Shown here piece by piece: positions 22,838 through 35,167 of a stretch of DNA of 64,000 nt. The notes below the pieces were generated by a model. That model was not told the DNA's origin. It did not search any database and worked only from the letters and a program-made list of their open reading frames with translations. Every line of letters starts with the position of its first letter. Positions within the stretch are counted from its first letter, which is position 1. Location: positions 116,272,723-116,336,722 of the forward strand of contig CP136063.1 in NCBI GenBank assembly GCA_032622095.1, given 5' to 3'. The position numbers and the translations under genes are program-made. Origin of the DNA: Siphonodentalium dalli (Eukaryota; Mollusca; Scaphopoda; Gadilida; Siphonodentaliidae).

Positions 22838-23365
22838 TTAACATGGGATCTGCCATTAAAATTGATTTATGTCGATAAAATTCTTATTTTTCAAAATTTT
22901 AAGCTGAGACTTGGTGTGTCTGTGTGGAATACTTATATATTCCTAAAATGACAGGGTACAGCACGTAATTATTTTTTAGATGGAAGAAATTAATTTTTTT
23001 CGATGATAAATTTTAACATGGGATTTGCTATTCAAATCGATTTATGTCGATAAAACTCTTATTTTTCAAAATTTTAAGCTGAGACTTGGTGTGTCAGCGT
23101 GGAATACCTATATATTCCTAAAATGACAGGGTACAGCACGTAATTATTTTTTAGAGGGAAGAAATTATTTTTTTTCAATGATAAATTTTAACACGGGATT
23201 TTCCCATTCAAATCGATTTATGTCGATAAAACTGTTATTTTTCAAAATTTTAAGCTGAGACTGAGGTATGTCTGCGTGGAATACTTATATATTCCTAAAA
23301 TGACAGGGTCCAGCACGTAATTATCTTTTAGATGGAAGAAATTGATTTGTTTCCATGATAAAAAT
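22838..23365. repeat. Three tandem units of 175 bp
   Basis: acatgggat or acacgggat at 22841, 23016 and 23191 are spaced exactly 175 bp. Units share gatttatgtcgataaaa, tttcaaaattttaagctgag, atatattcctaaaatgacag and cagcacgtaattat. Directly upstream, cgcagggccctaa (22815-22827) resembles the right end of the TAGGGCCCTGCGAA hAT-like family. Confidence 0.85.
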
Positions 23366-24150
23366 CGAGCGTGTACTGTGCCGCAGGCAGTGTGCGCTCA
23401 AAATGTAAACAACTTTCTCAAGTGTCGTTTTGGTCAACATATCGCTTTCTCGACGGGGAGATCTGATCCGAATAATAGCTAAGATGTATTTAGATAGAAT
23501 TATTGAAAGAATTTGACCGATTATTGTGCATTTTGACTCGAGAATCGAGTGGAGAAAACGTTTAGTCAAACACGCGAATTCTGCCAATTGCAGATGCAGA
23601 CGAGCGCTGTCAGAATCAGATAATACAGATTGACAACAAATGCAGGCCTGAAACTCACCTTTTTGGGAGGTAAATCCCACTTATTAGATATCAAAACAAT
23701 CCTTCCTAAGCACATTCCACAAGTTGCTAATATCTTAGGACACAGTAACAGTAAAAATGAATGAATTTAAATCACGATTCCGAGACGAAGCGAGACATGT
23801 ACTGTGTACGATTTTTGACTCATTTTGAGTCGCCTTGTTTTCGATGACGTCATTTGCGTTGCCCCACAACCTTAACCCTTTCCAATTCCAGCGGCATTTC
23901 AATTGGTTGAAATTAAAAATTTCTCAAGTTCTAGCTCAACCTGAATCTAGTTACCCAATTGGTAGAATTACTTTAGCAGTACAATTTAGTTTTATCAATT
24001 ATAACTATAATTTTATTGACGATATGAGCTCAACATCATAATATGAAACTGTTTATGGCGGTGTTATCCAAACGTGTGCTTTGATAATGGTTATAATTTT
24101 ATTTTGCGATCAAACGTCAGTGCAGCTCAGCAGAAACGCATAGGCACTAT
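23366..24150. other. Unassigned region, no supported gene
   Basis: A 119-codon minus-strand open frame overlaps 23321-23680 but begins inside the 175-bp repeat and has no recognisable domain, so it is not called. A tgacgtca octamer sits at 23845-23852, compatible with a CRE site, without further promoter evidence. Confidence 0.4.
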
Positions 24151-24335
24151 TTCAATTCAGCAGAAACGCACGAGTCCTACGATAATAGTACACCCACTGA
24201 ACGCGCTTCGCGCGTTGGTCAGTGGGTGAAAAACTCCGGACAAATTTGTGTCCACGGACGGACGGACGACGGACGGACGGACAAGCTGACTCCAGTATAC
24301 CCCCCCTAACTTTGTTGCGGGGGGTATAAAAATGT
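24151..24335. repeat. 3'-end fragment of the C/G-hairpin element, with an extra stem-loop
   Basis: Shares ctccggacaaatttgtg and gctgactccagtataccccc with 18890-18960 and ends in the hairpin taccccccctaac...cggggggta. Upstream, 24192-24229 forms a second stem-loop: cacccactga pairs with tcagtgggtg and acgcgc with gcgcgt around a ttc loop. A (gacg)n tract lies between. Confidence 0.65.
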
Positions 24336-24339
24336 TGGC

Positions 24340-25435
24340 TGTAGGGCATGCCAAAGTATTTAGTGATGCAAAGAGTAAAATTCAAGATGGCTGCCAGCAG
24401 CCATGTTTTTTATAAAAAATAAAAGGCCGCTCGGCCACAGTGTCCCCCGAACCGGTGGCTTCATTTGGAGCGGAGGCTTTGTAGAAGTATACTATATGGA
24501 TAAGACACTTGTGCATTGTCTCATTACTGACATGCATACAAATAACCAAATCTTAAAAAAACTCTTAAAGTCAAGATATAACCTCAAATTGGCACAAAAT
24601 GAAGAAAATTACAAGAAAAATTGAATTTTCTAAGTCGAAAAGCCCATAACTCTGAGAAAAATCATCGGATCAAACTCAAATTCGAACTTGACCTGTATCT
24701 TTATATGACTGAATCACATAAAAACGGTATGTGCAATTAAAGGATCCAAAGGATATCATCCGGAAACTGAAAAAGTGAGAAATTTTCTATGTAAAACAAG
24801 TCGAAAAACGGCCGCAACTCTGGCAAAAATGGGCGGAGCATACCCATATTCGAACTTGACCTGTACATAGGGCTGATAAACGCACATACCAAATTTGGTT
24901 CAGATATGATCACACAAACTGAAGTTATCATCCGGAAACCAGAAAATTACAAGATTCTAAGTAAAAAAAGGGCCATAACTCTAGCGAAAATGGGCGGAGC
25001 AAACCCATATTCGAACTTGACCTGTATTTTGGTCTGATAAACTCACCTATGAAATTTGCTTTTGATCTAATAACCGAAACTAAAGTTATCATCCGGAAAC
25101 CATTTCCAGACGGATGGACGCCAGCAGCCATGTTTTTTATAAAAAAAAAAAGATGTTCAAATTTGATAGCTCCATCTGGAAGTGATCCTGAACATGCCTG
25201 TAAATTTTCAACAACAAAATTCCGATAATTGGCCATGATTTTCAACACAAATCTGAAAAAATTTAAACCTTCCATTTTGTAGTCACCCAGAAAATCAATC
25301 CATATTAAAATTGGTAACGATCGGATGAGGTATGTGGCCTGTAGGGAGTTCCAAAGGAAATCGTTGACAGATGGACGGACACCATCCCATGGCAATAGCT
25401 CAAACTTGACTGTCAAGTACAGCTGAAAATACATA
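24340..25435. repeat. Mixed dispersed repeats: AAGATGGCTGC module plus 'GGCCATAACTC' tandem units
   Basis: From 24630 to 25110, three to four ~120-bp units carry gccataactctggcaaaaat, cccatattcgaacttgacct and gttatcatccggaaacc. The flanks (24350-24420, 25110-25435) are AAGATGGCTGC-type sequence ending in atggcaatagctcaaacttg. Related arrays lie at 28200-28860 and 50560-50980. The 168-codon minus frame is repeat-derived. Confidence 0.65.
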
Positions 25436-25466
25436 ACTTATAAGTTTGTTTTTTTTAAATTGTAAT

Positions 25467-26651
25467 CAATTTCAAATTTAGTCCAAGTCTTCTCGTACTA
25501 AAGCCGGCTAAGATATTGGGATGGAGGTGCCGGTCTTTAGTCCGAGTTCCAGGCCCATGCATTCCTTTGACAGGACTTAAGCGTTAGTGACCCGCTCAAA
25601 TAAAACCACAATTATATGAAATAAAATATCACAATTGCTACAATAAACGGATAGTTTCCGCAGAAGACATGCTATTTTATCTGAAACCCACATCGGTTGT
25701 GAATTGAAAGCGGTAATTTAATGTGAAAAGAAACATTTGCCGCAGTGTTTACATATTTTTTAAAGTATGCGAACTCAGTTGACCTTGCGAACTGCGTTCG
25801 GCATTTTCCGTTGAAAATATTCCGTAGATTTTGGACAACAACGCAAATTACGATGAATTCTCCATTGTAATCGTAATTATGTGTGTCAATAAATAAAATA
25901 ATAAATAGATTAATTAAACATTGGAGATATAAATGTAATACACCAAATAAATGAACCTTAAGTTTGAAAAGTCCCACTAAAACGGAAGAACTATATTTCG
26001 AAACTGTGTGATTCGGTTCTCCGATTATTTTATCAACACAGATGTCAAATGCACATCACGCATGGCAAGTCAGACACAAGAGTTCTAATTTGCTCCAATT
26101 TTGACAAGTTGCTTGCGAAAATTGTCAACAAAACTACCGTTCTGATCCTCCATTATGTCATTAAGTTTTTAGTGCGAGAATTGTTCTGAAAGCACATAGA
26201 AAACTGGACTTTCGGGCGATCGGTTTTCGCTATTTTTGTTCGGAAAACCCGCGCTATATATAGAAACCGAAAGTAGATTTCCCAGAACAAACAGCGGATT
26301 ATGCCGAACTTATTCGGACCAATTCGGCTTTCGGTTAAAATGTAAACAAACAGATAAACAAATCGATGTGTGTGGCAATCAACCGGAATATTCTATGTGT
26401 AATTTAACATTAAAGTTAGATTATTATACACCATTATGACCATAAGATGTAAGCCTTTCCGATGTATATAGCATCATGTATTGATTTGCTAGGTAAATCC
26501 AGTAAAATACACCACAAATTCCCGCCACAGATCGTGGGCGTAAGTCGTGTCAAAGGATTGGTATACAAGCGGTCTTGGACTAAAGACCAGCATCGCCATC
26601 CCAATATCTTAGCTGGTTTTAGTACAAGAAGACTTGGACTATTTCAAATTG
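25467..26651. mobile_element. DNA-transposon-like element, ~1.19 kb with ~80-bp terminal inverted repeats
   Basis: Left end caatttcaaatttagtccaa, then gtcttctcgtactaaa and gctaagatattgggatgg. The right end is its complement: ccatcccaatatcttagct, tttagtacaagaagacttgg, actatttcaaattg. The inverted ends extend over about 80 bp. The internal open frames (101 and 67 codons) have no recognisable transposase motifs, so this is probably non-autonomous. No clear target duplication was seen. Confidence 0.7.
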
Positions 26652-26654
26652 TGC

Positions 26655-27535
26655 AATGTTTGTGATGATTTGATTTGACTACCTCAATTGCTCAAGGAAT
26701 CAAGGTGACAATTCCGTATTTTCACAAGAACCACATTTTTAGCCTTGGATCTATTTATGGGAGATGTTATTTCTGCCTAGCTGATAAAAGAATAATCAAA
26801 TGAGTTTCTGTGAGATTGAGGATTCTATTTATAATATGCTGGGAAATATATATTCTACTGATGACACTACAACTTTTAATTCGGGCTAAAATAATTAAAG
26901 ATAAAGAGTCTCTCACATAATTTTTTTTTCCCCAAAAACATTTCCAGAGGACTATTATAATTTTGTCACGGTCCGATAATTTTTGACAGAGCTAGTTTGA
27001 TTTATTATTGGATTATCTGGATCTCAGGTCTAATCAAGTGTTCATTTTCTTTTTAATATGTTAATGAAATACATAGTTCAAATAAGAAGGAAAGTTTTGT
27101 CTGTCCAATGAAATGTCCCTAAAAAGCACTTTTTCGAGAGATGTGGATTCTTATTAAATTTTAGTTTTTTGGCAACATTTTTGGGAAAAATTGAATGCAT
27201 CATATTGTGGAATGAGTATAACAAGTATTGAATGCCTTGTTTTGTACTATAGGTATTGGAAACCCTAACAGATATATGCCAAATAAACAAGCAATGAATA
27301 GGAGCTGTGCGCACCCTCATAATCCAATGATTGAGGCCAAATTATTAATACCCTACCCTCTCAGGCCAACAAGGATTAATCAATCTGACAGGGAACATGG
27401 ATAGATTTAAAATAGTTTATAGTTATAATCAAAGGTGACTATTTTAAGACAGGATATAAAGTACATGTACAATAAACTTAACAATAAAACTTACAACAAC
27501 AATATTTACAATGACTAGAAGAAATTATCAAAATG
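26655..27535. other. AT-rich non-coding stretch
   Basis: No exon, RNA or repeat family supported; the open frames are short and without context. Confidence 0.45.
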
Positions 27536-27539
27536 CACA

Positions 27540-27753
27540 TACACTAATGCCTTAAATAATCGACTCCTTAACCACGGAAGAATTATGGGTAATTTTTCAG
27601 GATTTAGTCGGAAATATGGCTTGTTGCTATTCATCGGAAAGCTCTGAGAGCTTTCCAATGAATGGCAACAAGCCATATTTCTGACTAAATCCTGAAAAAT
27701 AACCAATAATTCTTCCGTGGTTAAGGAGTCGATTATTTAGGGCATTACCTGTA
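27540..27753. mobile_element. Palindromic foldback element, copy 7
   Basis: Full-length arms around the minimal loop ctctgagag. Ends cactaatgccttaaat and gggcattacctgta; the right end has one inserted C. Confidence 0.85.
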
Positions 27754-28199
27754 CCTAAAACAAATCTAATGATCATGATGGGAGTATTTTTTATTTCTTA
27801 TATTGATATAACTTCTATATGGTCCAATTCTAGATGAACTTAAATACCAGTGTTTCAAAGGTGCAACTGCATTCCTTCAAGGCCAAATGTTCATCACAAA
27901 TTTTAATGATAATTTGTATCATTTATCCGGGAAGATGTCCCATAAATAGAGAGTAATCAATTGGTTTCTACGATTATGGGACTAATTTGGGGCATGATTT
28001 TACCAGTAGGTCCAAATCCCCCAGTGAATTATGTCACATAATCATCAAAACCAATTGATTATTCTGTTTATTACAAACTTTCCACCTTTAAACATTTTTA
28101 ATTTTAGAGATAATATGGTACCATCATCGAACACGTCATTTAAATACTTGTGAAGTAACAACTCTGCTTGATGTCATTTCAATGTTGGAACTGTAAAAA

Positions 28200-28870
28200 C
28201 TAGAAATAGCCTTATAGAACTCGTTTCTCTCTTGCTCAATATTTGTCCCCCAAAAATTGTGTCCATCCAGCCGTCCATCCATGTTTCGGGGAGTCTGTCC
28301 GTCCATCCGAAATTATAGAAACTTAGTATGTGGCCTTTATATGAGAAAGTCCCGATCAAGTTCGAATTTGGATCCGGTCCTACCATTTCTTGCAGAGTTA
28401 TACCCCTTTTTTATTTAGAATTTGTTGAATACTATTTGACAGAATTTGATGAAACTTGGTATGTGGCCTTCATGAGAAAGTGCTGATCAAGTTTGAATTT
28501 GGATTAACTCAAGTTATGATTATCCGATAGCTTTCAAATTTAACATGTGGATTAATAACATGAAAATACAGGTCAAGTTCGATTTTGGGTTCAGTCTGAC
28601 CATGCCCATATTAGTCCATTATTGTAATCAGCTGTATCTGTCCATGCATCTGTCTGTCTGTGTGTCCGTCATATTCCTTGTCCGGATGTTAAGTTGTTAA
28701 CTCCAGTTCAAATTATGTGATCGAAACAAAACTTGGTATGAGGAATAAGTATCACATTATTGAGGTCAAGTCACAGTCCGATGAATATTGACAGCGTTAT
28801 GCCCCCTTTTTTTACTTAGAAAATGCAGTTTTTGGGTTGTCTGGATGATAATTTGAGCAAGTTGGACTAA
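28200..28870 (-). repeat. 'GGCCATAACTC' family repeat, inverted
   Basis: Recurring agttatacccctttttta, gatcaagttcgaatttgg and cttggtatgtggcctt, the complements of the motifs at 24630-25110, in about four degenerate units with (gtccatcc)n stretches. Confidence 0.6.
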
Positions 28871-29092
28871 AATTTTGTCAGAAATTGACTTCCCAAAAAG
28901 GGGAGGTGGGGTCAGCGACCTTTTATTCAACTTAATAGCCGATTATTATTCTGGTATATAATCCAATATGTTAACAACAGACAACTACTAGAGTGCTAAC
29001 CAAACAAAGGTGAATGTTTAAAGTAGTTTAACTGTCTTTTAATGAATAGTGAACTTAAGACTCAAAATTGAGCATGAATGTCTTCACTACAG

Positions 29093-29170
29093 CTCACATA
29101 CGCGTGTCATGGGCATTGCGTATTCCCAAGCTGGCAGAATGGTCTATCAACCATTATCAGTATATCTATG
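29093..29170 (+). CDS. Candidate third exon of the receptor-tail gene
   Basis: Seen: the acceptor tcttcactacag precedes 29093 and the donor gtaata follows 29170. The first base C completes the AG left by the exon at 13636-13735 (AGC, serine), and the continuing frame (SHTRVMGIAYSQAGRMVYQP...) is open. If the donor is not used, the frame stops at TAA 29172-29174 right after it. Local base composition is less AT-rich than its surroundings. Against it: short (78 bp), a 15-kb intron, a mediocre donor and no family match. It should be regarded as a prediction that rests mainly on phase. Confidence 0.35.
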
Positions 29171-29174
29171 GTAA

Positions 29175-30400
29175 TACACTTGCATGCATCTCATCTCCTT
29201 AATGTCCAAGGGAGATTCTTTATACCACTTGGGAGAATGCCTGTGAATGTGAACGAGTGATTTGCTATGTATGTGTCTCATTCTGTTATTATTTTTTTCT
29301 TTCATTAATTAAAAACAAATAACAACATAAACAAATGGAAGCAAAGTTTGATTTAATGTTTGTTCCCAGACTCAAATTTTTCATTCCTAAAAAGCCACCT
29401 TAATCGGGGGACGTGTCACTTAGCAGCCTTTTATTATTGTTGAAAGCTGTATTTTGGATGCAGAAGATATTCAAATTATGACATTATGACAAGCTAAAAT
29501 ATCCTGTATATGTAGATTTGTACATATCTGGGTTGTGAGACATTTTGACAGTTACAAATCTACGACAGTTCATATAGAGCACTTTGTACTCATGTGAACA
29601 AAACTAGTTCCGTCATGGGGCTGAGTTAAGTGCTGTCAGTAAGCACGTAAGTAATAATAGATGTCACCGTTCCAGCCAAGAGGGCAACTTGGGAGACATC
29701 TTCTCCCTAAAATGTGCCACTTCTCCCTATTTTTGTCCCAGGGAGAAGTGACCTCTCTCATATACCAGTATGCATATGTCCCAACAGACTATTTAAAGTA
29801 TATTTAATGACTATAATAGTGTTCTTAATCAAAATAATGATTTTATAAATGGGCTCTGGTGCTGCATAATACTTATTGGATCATAGAAGGGAGATGTTGG
29901 GGTGTAAATTGAAATTCAGATATTGTTACTTCTCCCAAACAACAGTCCACTTCTCCATAATAACCTAAGTGACTTCCCCCAATTTAAACCTCTAGGCTGG
30001 TTCCTGTCAGGGCATATTACACAGGTGTGACATTACCATTTTCAGTTTACCAAGAAATCCTTCAATAGGTGTGTAATAAACTGAAAATATAGGTCCTAGA
30101 AAAATCTGGGTCAACTCGTTGGACAATTTTTTACAAGCACTTATGTCAAGTATTACGAGGAGAATTCTATACTCAGAGATCAGTAACAACTAAAATAATA
30201 AGGTTCAAGACTGATTACATAGGGGTGTGTACCCACTTGAAACTTGCGTTTACACAGTAGTGTGAATTATCAGTAATTTCGTGTGAATACCTATATACGA
30301 TGCTCAGCACTGGGCATGGAGCTGGAGCAGTTATTATGCTAGTGCACAAAACATGTATCAATTTACAGTACTATAGATATATACACTAGAATTATGAAGC
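29175..30400. other. Non-coding stretch with degenerate 'cttctccc' repeats
   Basis: Between 29690 and 30000, gggagaagtg and cacttctccc elements occur in both orientations several times. No gene is supported. Confidence 0.4.
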
Positions 30401-30402
30401 TT

Positions 30403-30615
30403 TAACCTTTCCATGACTGGAGCTCTATAGCTCCCAAAGGGAGCCTTGCATATATAAGAGAATACATTGGCCTAACAATATTTGCCTTGACCTTGTAAGC
30501 CAGTGCATTCTCTTATATATGCCAGGCTCCCTATGAGACTCACGTTTACATGTATAAGAGAATGCACTGTCACAGGGTCTTTAATGCTGCGCAGCTCCCG
30601 CCATGAAAGGGTTAA
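30403..30615. mobile_element. AACCCTTYCATGAC foldback element
   Basis: Ends ttaacctttccatgactgg and ccgccatgaaagggttaa, with internal stems ccttgcatatataagagaat and cattctcttatatatgcc. Confidence 0.75.
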
Positions 30616-31030
30616 GCAGCAACATCAGGGAGCGATCCAATAGAGTATTATTTCTGACAATCATCAAGGATGTAATATATACAAAATATTGCAAAACAAA
30701 AATGCAAACAAAAGAGCTAAACAGTGAACATAAATATTAAAATGACTTAGCATTAAAATTCTGCCTGCAGAATCATAAAAAAAACAATTATAAATCATAT
30801 TTAAAACAAATGACCAGATTTAATTTAAATTGATACAGGGCATGGAATCTAAATGATCAAAATGGTGGTGTTTCTTTAACTTAAAAATTATAGATAGCCT
30901 TTAGTATAGTTATTCACTGTTTTGAGAAAATCAGTTATGTCGTTTGAGTCTGAAAAGATAAGACCTATAATAATGTTGATGTCACATTTTCTGAAGTAAT
31001 CACATTTGGTAAACAGTTGCATCTTTCATT

Positions 31031-31526
31031 TAAAGGTACGGTTGGCCTTGGCGGTGGGTATCCTGTGAAAATATTTCCACCCGTCAAAAACCGCCACAAA
31101 CAGAAAGAACAACAAAATGTAGACAGACTTTGTCCGTATACAAATAAGAAATATCGCATAAACAGTATGTTATTGTCATATTTTTGACCATTGTTATGTA
31201 AACAAAAGCCTAAAAAGTTACTTTTCTGGTGTTTGTTTATATTATGATGGTAAACATAAAGAGCGTTCTTTGTGGGTGAATTCCTGATATGGAACGAATA
31301 AAGAGCGTTTATGCCATTTGTGTGTGATTAGCCAGCAGCATTGTGCTGTCTTCTGTAACACAATCAGGCTTGCTTAGGTAATATAGAGTAAATCTTTATG
31401 ATAACATGCTGTTTACGCGATGGTCATGGTATCTATGAACGAAACTATGCGTTTTAATGTTTTTCTGTTTACGGTGATTGGAACAAATATGAATATTTTC
31501 GACAACTAAGGCCTCACGTGCCTTTA
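31031..31526. mobile_element. ~0.5-kb TIR element lying between ~85-bp direct repeats
   Basis: Left end taaaggtacggttggccttg; the right end, gcctcacgtgccttta, gives an imperfect complement with about 16 of 21 matching. The sequence just before it (30948-31030: cctataataatg, catttggtaaacagttgc, ctttcattta) recurs just after it (31563-31650: tctataataatag, catttggtaaataattgc, ctttcattta). No transposase. Confidence 0.55.
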
Positions 31527-31836
31527 AACTATGAAAAAATGGGGGCAATTTAGTTATATAATTCAAGTCTGAAAAGGCATAGATCTATAATAATAGTGAA
31601 TTCACATTTTCATTAACATTTGGTAAATAATTGCCTCTTTCATTTAACTATATAAACTCAACACATATGGCACTGGCACTCTTGTTATATTGATATGCCT
31701 GCTCATAAATAAAGCTCAAAACTCATGTGTCCAAATGACATGACATACATTTTTTATCAGGAAATGTTTGATCTATAATTTTGAAGTAAATGGATATAGA
31801 ATCATTTTGATGTCATCCGTTCCTGACCCTAAGATG

Positions 31837-31968
31837 TACAGTAATCCCCTAAGTAATCAACTCCTTAACCACAGCAGAATTATGGGTAACTTTTCAGGAT
31901 TTAAATCCTGAAAAGTTACCCATAATTCTGCTGTGGTTATGGAATCGATTAATTAGGGCATTACTGTA
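31837..31968. mobile_element. Palindromic foldback element, copy 8 (short centre-deleted form)
   Basis: Ends cagtaatcccctaa and gggcattactg. The arms meet at caggatttaaatcctg, the same central breakpoint as copy 6, which lies 10 kb away. Confidence 0.85.
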
Positions 31969-32496
31969 TAGATATACTTGGTGGTCCATCTCTTCCCGGC
32001 AACACAACAAAAAGTTATGTGAAACCATATTTGAAGACATGTTTCCATAAATGGCCAGGTTTAGCCACATGTGTAACTTGTAACGTGTGTTGCTATTGTC
32101 AACGAAAGTCACGTAGTCATACCATTTAGAAGTTTTGTGTCCAATGTGTAGTATACGGAACACTTAATAATCCAATCTTCGAATTACTGAATGAGCGACC
32201 AGCACCATGCAGGCAGTGGGATAATGAGATTCACCAGCGTGGGAAGATCTTAATATGATTGAAGTCAATTAAACATATCGGTGGTCACAGTGTGAACAGC
32301 TTGTCCTCATCACCAGAATATTGTTTATGCACATTTTGCTCCACGTTGGGACAACATCTATAAACATGTTGGTTTGGTGGCATAAAATGATGTGACTTTT
32401 CCCATCAAGTGCATCTCCATAGCAACACATGTTACAACTTATTATTCCAAAAAACACAGGGGACACATCTGGTGTTATACACATTTCACTTAATGT

Positions 32497-32658
32497 TAAC
32501 CCTTCCTTGACTGGAGCTTCCTGAAATTTTGCGAAAACCCTGTCCGGTGCAATACATTCTCTTATATATGCGAGTCTCCCATAGGAAGCCTCGCATATAT
32601 AAGAGAATACATTGGCCTAACAATATTTACCTTGAGCAATAACGGCCAGTGCATTCTC
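32497..32658. mobile_element. AACCCTTYCATGAC foldback element, right end replaced
   Basis: Starts taacccttccttgactgg with a complete central stem (ctcttatatatgcgag, cctcgcatatataagag) but runs directly into the AAGATGGCTGC cluster after cagtgcattctca. Confidence 0.7.
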
Positions 32659-32664
32659 AAGATG

Positions 32665-33918
32665 CTCCAGACACCCATTTTAAAAAAATGAAATTTGGAA
32701 AATATCATTGGCTCCCATCTAGAGATCCTTATGAAGTTTGGTGATGATCGGATGAAGGATGTGGCCTGTGGGTTGTGGTGAAGATTTAGTCATGCAAAGA
32801 GTAAACTCCAAGATGGCCACTGGCAGCCATGTTTTTTAACAAATTTCGGAAAACATCTATCTAGAGGTCACCCCAAAGATCCTTATGAAGATTGGTGACG
32901 ATTGGATGAGGCATATGAAGGTTGTGCCCAAGGATTTAGTCATGCAAAGAGTAAAAATCCAAGATGGCCACTGGCAGCCATGTTTTTCAACAAATTTTGG
33001 AAAAAATCAATGGCTCCCATCTAGAGGTCACCCTGAAGAGGCATATAAAGTTTGGAGATGATCAGAAAAGGGATGTGGTCTGTAGGTTTAGCCAAAGGAT
33101 TTAGTCATGCAAAGAGTAAAATACAAGATGGCTGCTGGCGGCCATGTTTTTAATAGAAAATCATTCAAATTTGATAGCCCTCATCTAGAGGTGATCCTAA
33201 TCAAGCCTGTAAATTTCAAAAAAACATTTCTTAGATATATGCGGCCTGCAGGGTGTGCTGATGGATTCAAATTTGAATTCCAGAAATAATCGATGGCTCC
33301 CATCCAGAGGTCACCCCGAAGATCCGTATGAAGTTTGATGATGATCGAATGATGGATATGGCCTGTAGGGTGTGCCAAACTATTTAGTCATGCAAAGAGT
33401 AAAATTCAAGATGGCTGCTGGCTGCCATGTTTTTTAACGAATTTCGGAAATAATTGATGGCTCCCATCTAGAGGTCACCCCGAAGATCCGTATGAAGTTT
33501 GGTGGTGATTAAATGAGGAATGTGGTGTGCAGGGTGTGCCAAAGGATTTATTCATGCAAAGAGTAAAATTCAAAATGGCTGCCAGCAGCCATGTTTGTCA
33601 TCGAAAATTGCTAAAATCATCTAGAGGTGGTCTTAAATATGCCTGTGAATTTTCAAAACATTTCTCCAATAAATGCGGCTGCAGGGTGTGCCAATGGATT
33701 CAAATTTTAAATCTAAAATGGCTGCTGGCGGCCATGATTTTTAACGAATTTGGTAAAAATTGATGGCTCCCCCTGAAGATCATTATGAAGTTTGGTGATG
33801 ATCGGATGAGGGATACGGCCTGTAAGGTGAGCCAAAGGAAATTGTTGACGGACGCATGCCTGGATCATGGACAAATGCACGGACGCCAACCCCACGGCAA
33901 AGTAAAGTTGAGCTAAAA
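32665..33918 (+). repeat. AAGATGGCTGC-family tandem cluster, plus orientation
   Basis: Seven to eight units of about 160-190 bp, each with ggctcccatctagaggtcac, gaagtttggtgatgatcg, ggatttagtcatgcaaag and agatggctgctgg...ccatg. It ends with acggcaaagtaaagttgagc, the border also found at 41541. The short frames in it (60-86 codons) are shadows of the repeat. Confidence 0.8.
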
Positions 33919-34050
33919 TGATACATCCTAGTGACATAAGCTCCTTTTGACTGGCCTCATTGGTCCAAAACATTAGACCTAAAGTTTAGGGAAGAGATAC
34001 ACTATCTTTAAAACAAGGTAAACAGAACTGAGAATAGTGTGTCTGTCATT

Positions 34051-34360
34051 TGCAGAATGAGGTCTCTGGAGGGTGAATTTAGTGACGCTATCCCACACAG
34101 TGGGCTAGCATAACCAAATTCACCCTCTGGGGACCTCATTCTGCATGGCTTCATCTGCTATGGGAGACAGACTCAGATTGGTGAATATTGTGAAGTACAC
34201 ACATTGGGAACCTCGATTTTCCAATGTGTCGTCCGCCAATTTGAGGATATAGAAAAACTAAACTAAAAAAGAAACTTTCCAGAGAAGATAATGCCTAAGC
34301 AGAATGAGGTCCCCAGTGGGTGAATTTAGTGATGCTAGCCCACTAAGACCTTATTCTGCA
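34051..34360. repeat. Inverted-repeat hairpin with a third arm
   Basis: tgcagaatgaggtctctgga at 34051 pairs with its complement ending at 34145 (gggtgaatttagtgacgcta against its mate), giving a ~45-bp stem. A third copy of the same arm, with its own partial mate, lies at 34299-34360. Probably a small foldback element and a related fragment. Confidence 0.6.
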
Positions 34361-35167
34361 AATGACAGGCACCTTATTCTCAGGCCTGAAGGTAAATGGC
34401 AACAAATGAAAAAACTTGGCACTATTATAAATATTATAGCATACAAATGTACTTTTGAGTATTCTATGAAAATGTGCTTTCTAATGAAAAGAACAATGAA
34501 ATCAATAATGAATAATAGAACATAGAATGTTGAATAAATTTTCAATGCGATAAATGTCAACTGATTGAAGAACACATACTTATTTTGGCATGTTATTACA
34601 CAGACTCACTAAAGCTAAATGTGTCTGTAGTCAGGGATTAGAAGCCGCTTAACTTTTGTTAGCAATATTATGTTACAAGGAATATTCCTTCATCCAATCT
34701 TAGAGGTCTCCGACAATTTGCCAGCAGACTTGTGAATAAATAAATAAAAGATACTGTGTTCTCAGGCACCACCATCATTACGCAAAAGGACCTCATCAAA
34801 ACTATTATTTGCAATTTTATCCAGAAGTTTAAAAAAGTTCAAAACTTATTCTCCAATTCAATCACAATTAGAAACTTAGCTTCCTTTGGAGGCAGAATGG
34901 AGAAAAGGCATTGGTTTATATGGTCTATATAATTGCTTTGATTTTGTAGGACTTTTCACCATCATATTATCCACACATCCATTGATTTCTTGAATGTTTT
35001 GAAAAAATAAAAACCCACCTTCGTTAATCAAATTTCCCAAATGTAATTGTCTGAGAACACAGGTATTTATTTTTAATATATTTACATTCATAAATACGAT
35101 TTTAAACTGTTGTCATTGCAAAGTGTACAATTGTTTGCTTTATATTCAATGTCAAGCTTTAGAAAGT

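Noticed and set aside
23321-23680. 119-codon minus-strand frame
   Set aside because: Starts within a 175-bp tandem repeat, no domain, no splice context.
24928-25434. 168-codon minus-strand frame
   Set aside because: Made of two dispersed repeat families; contains repeated phrases from the ~120-bp units.
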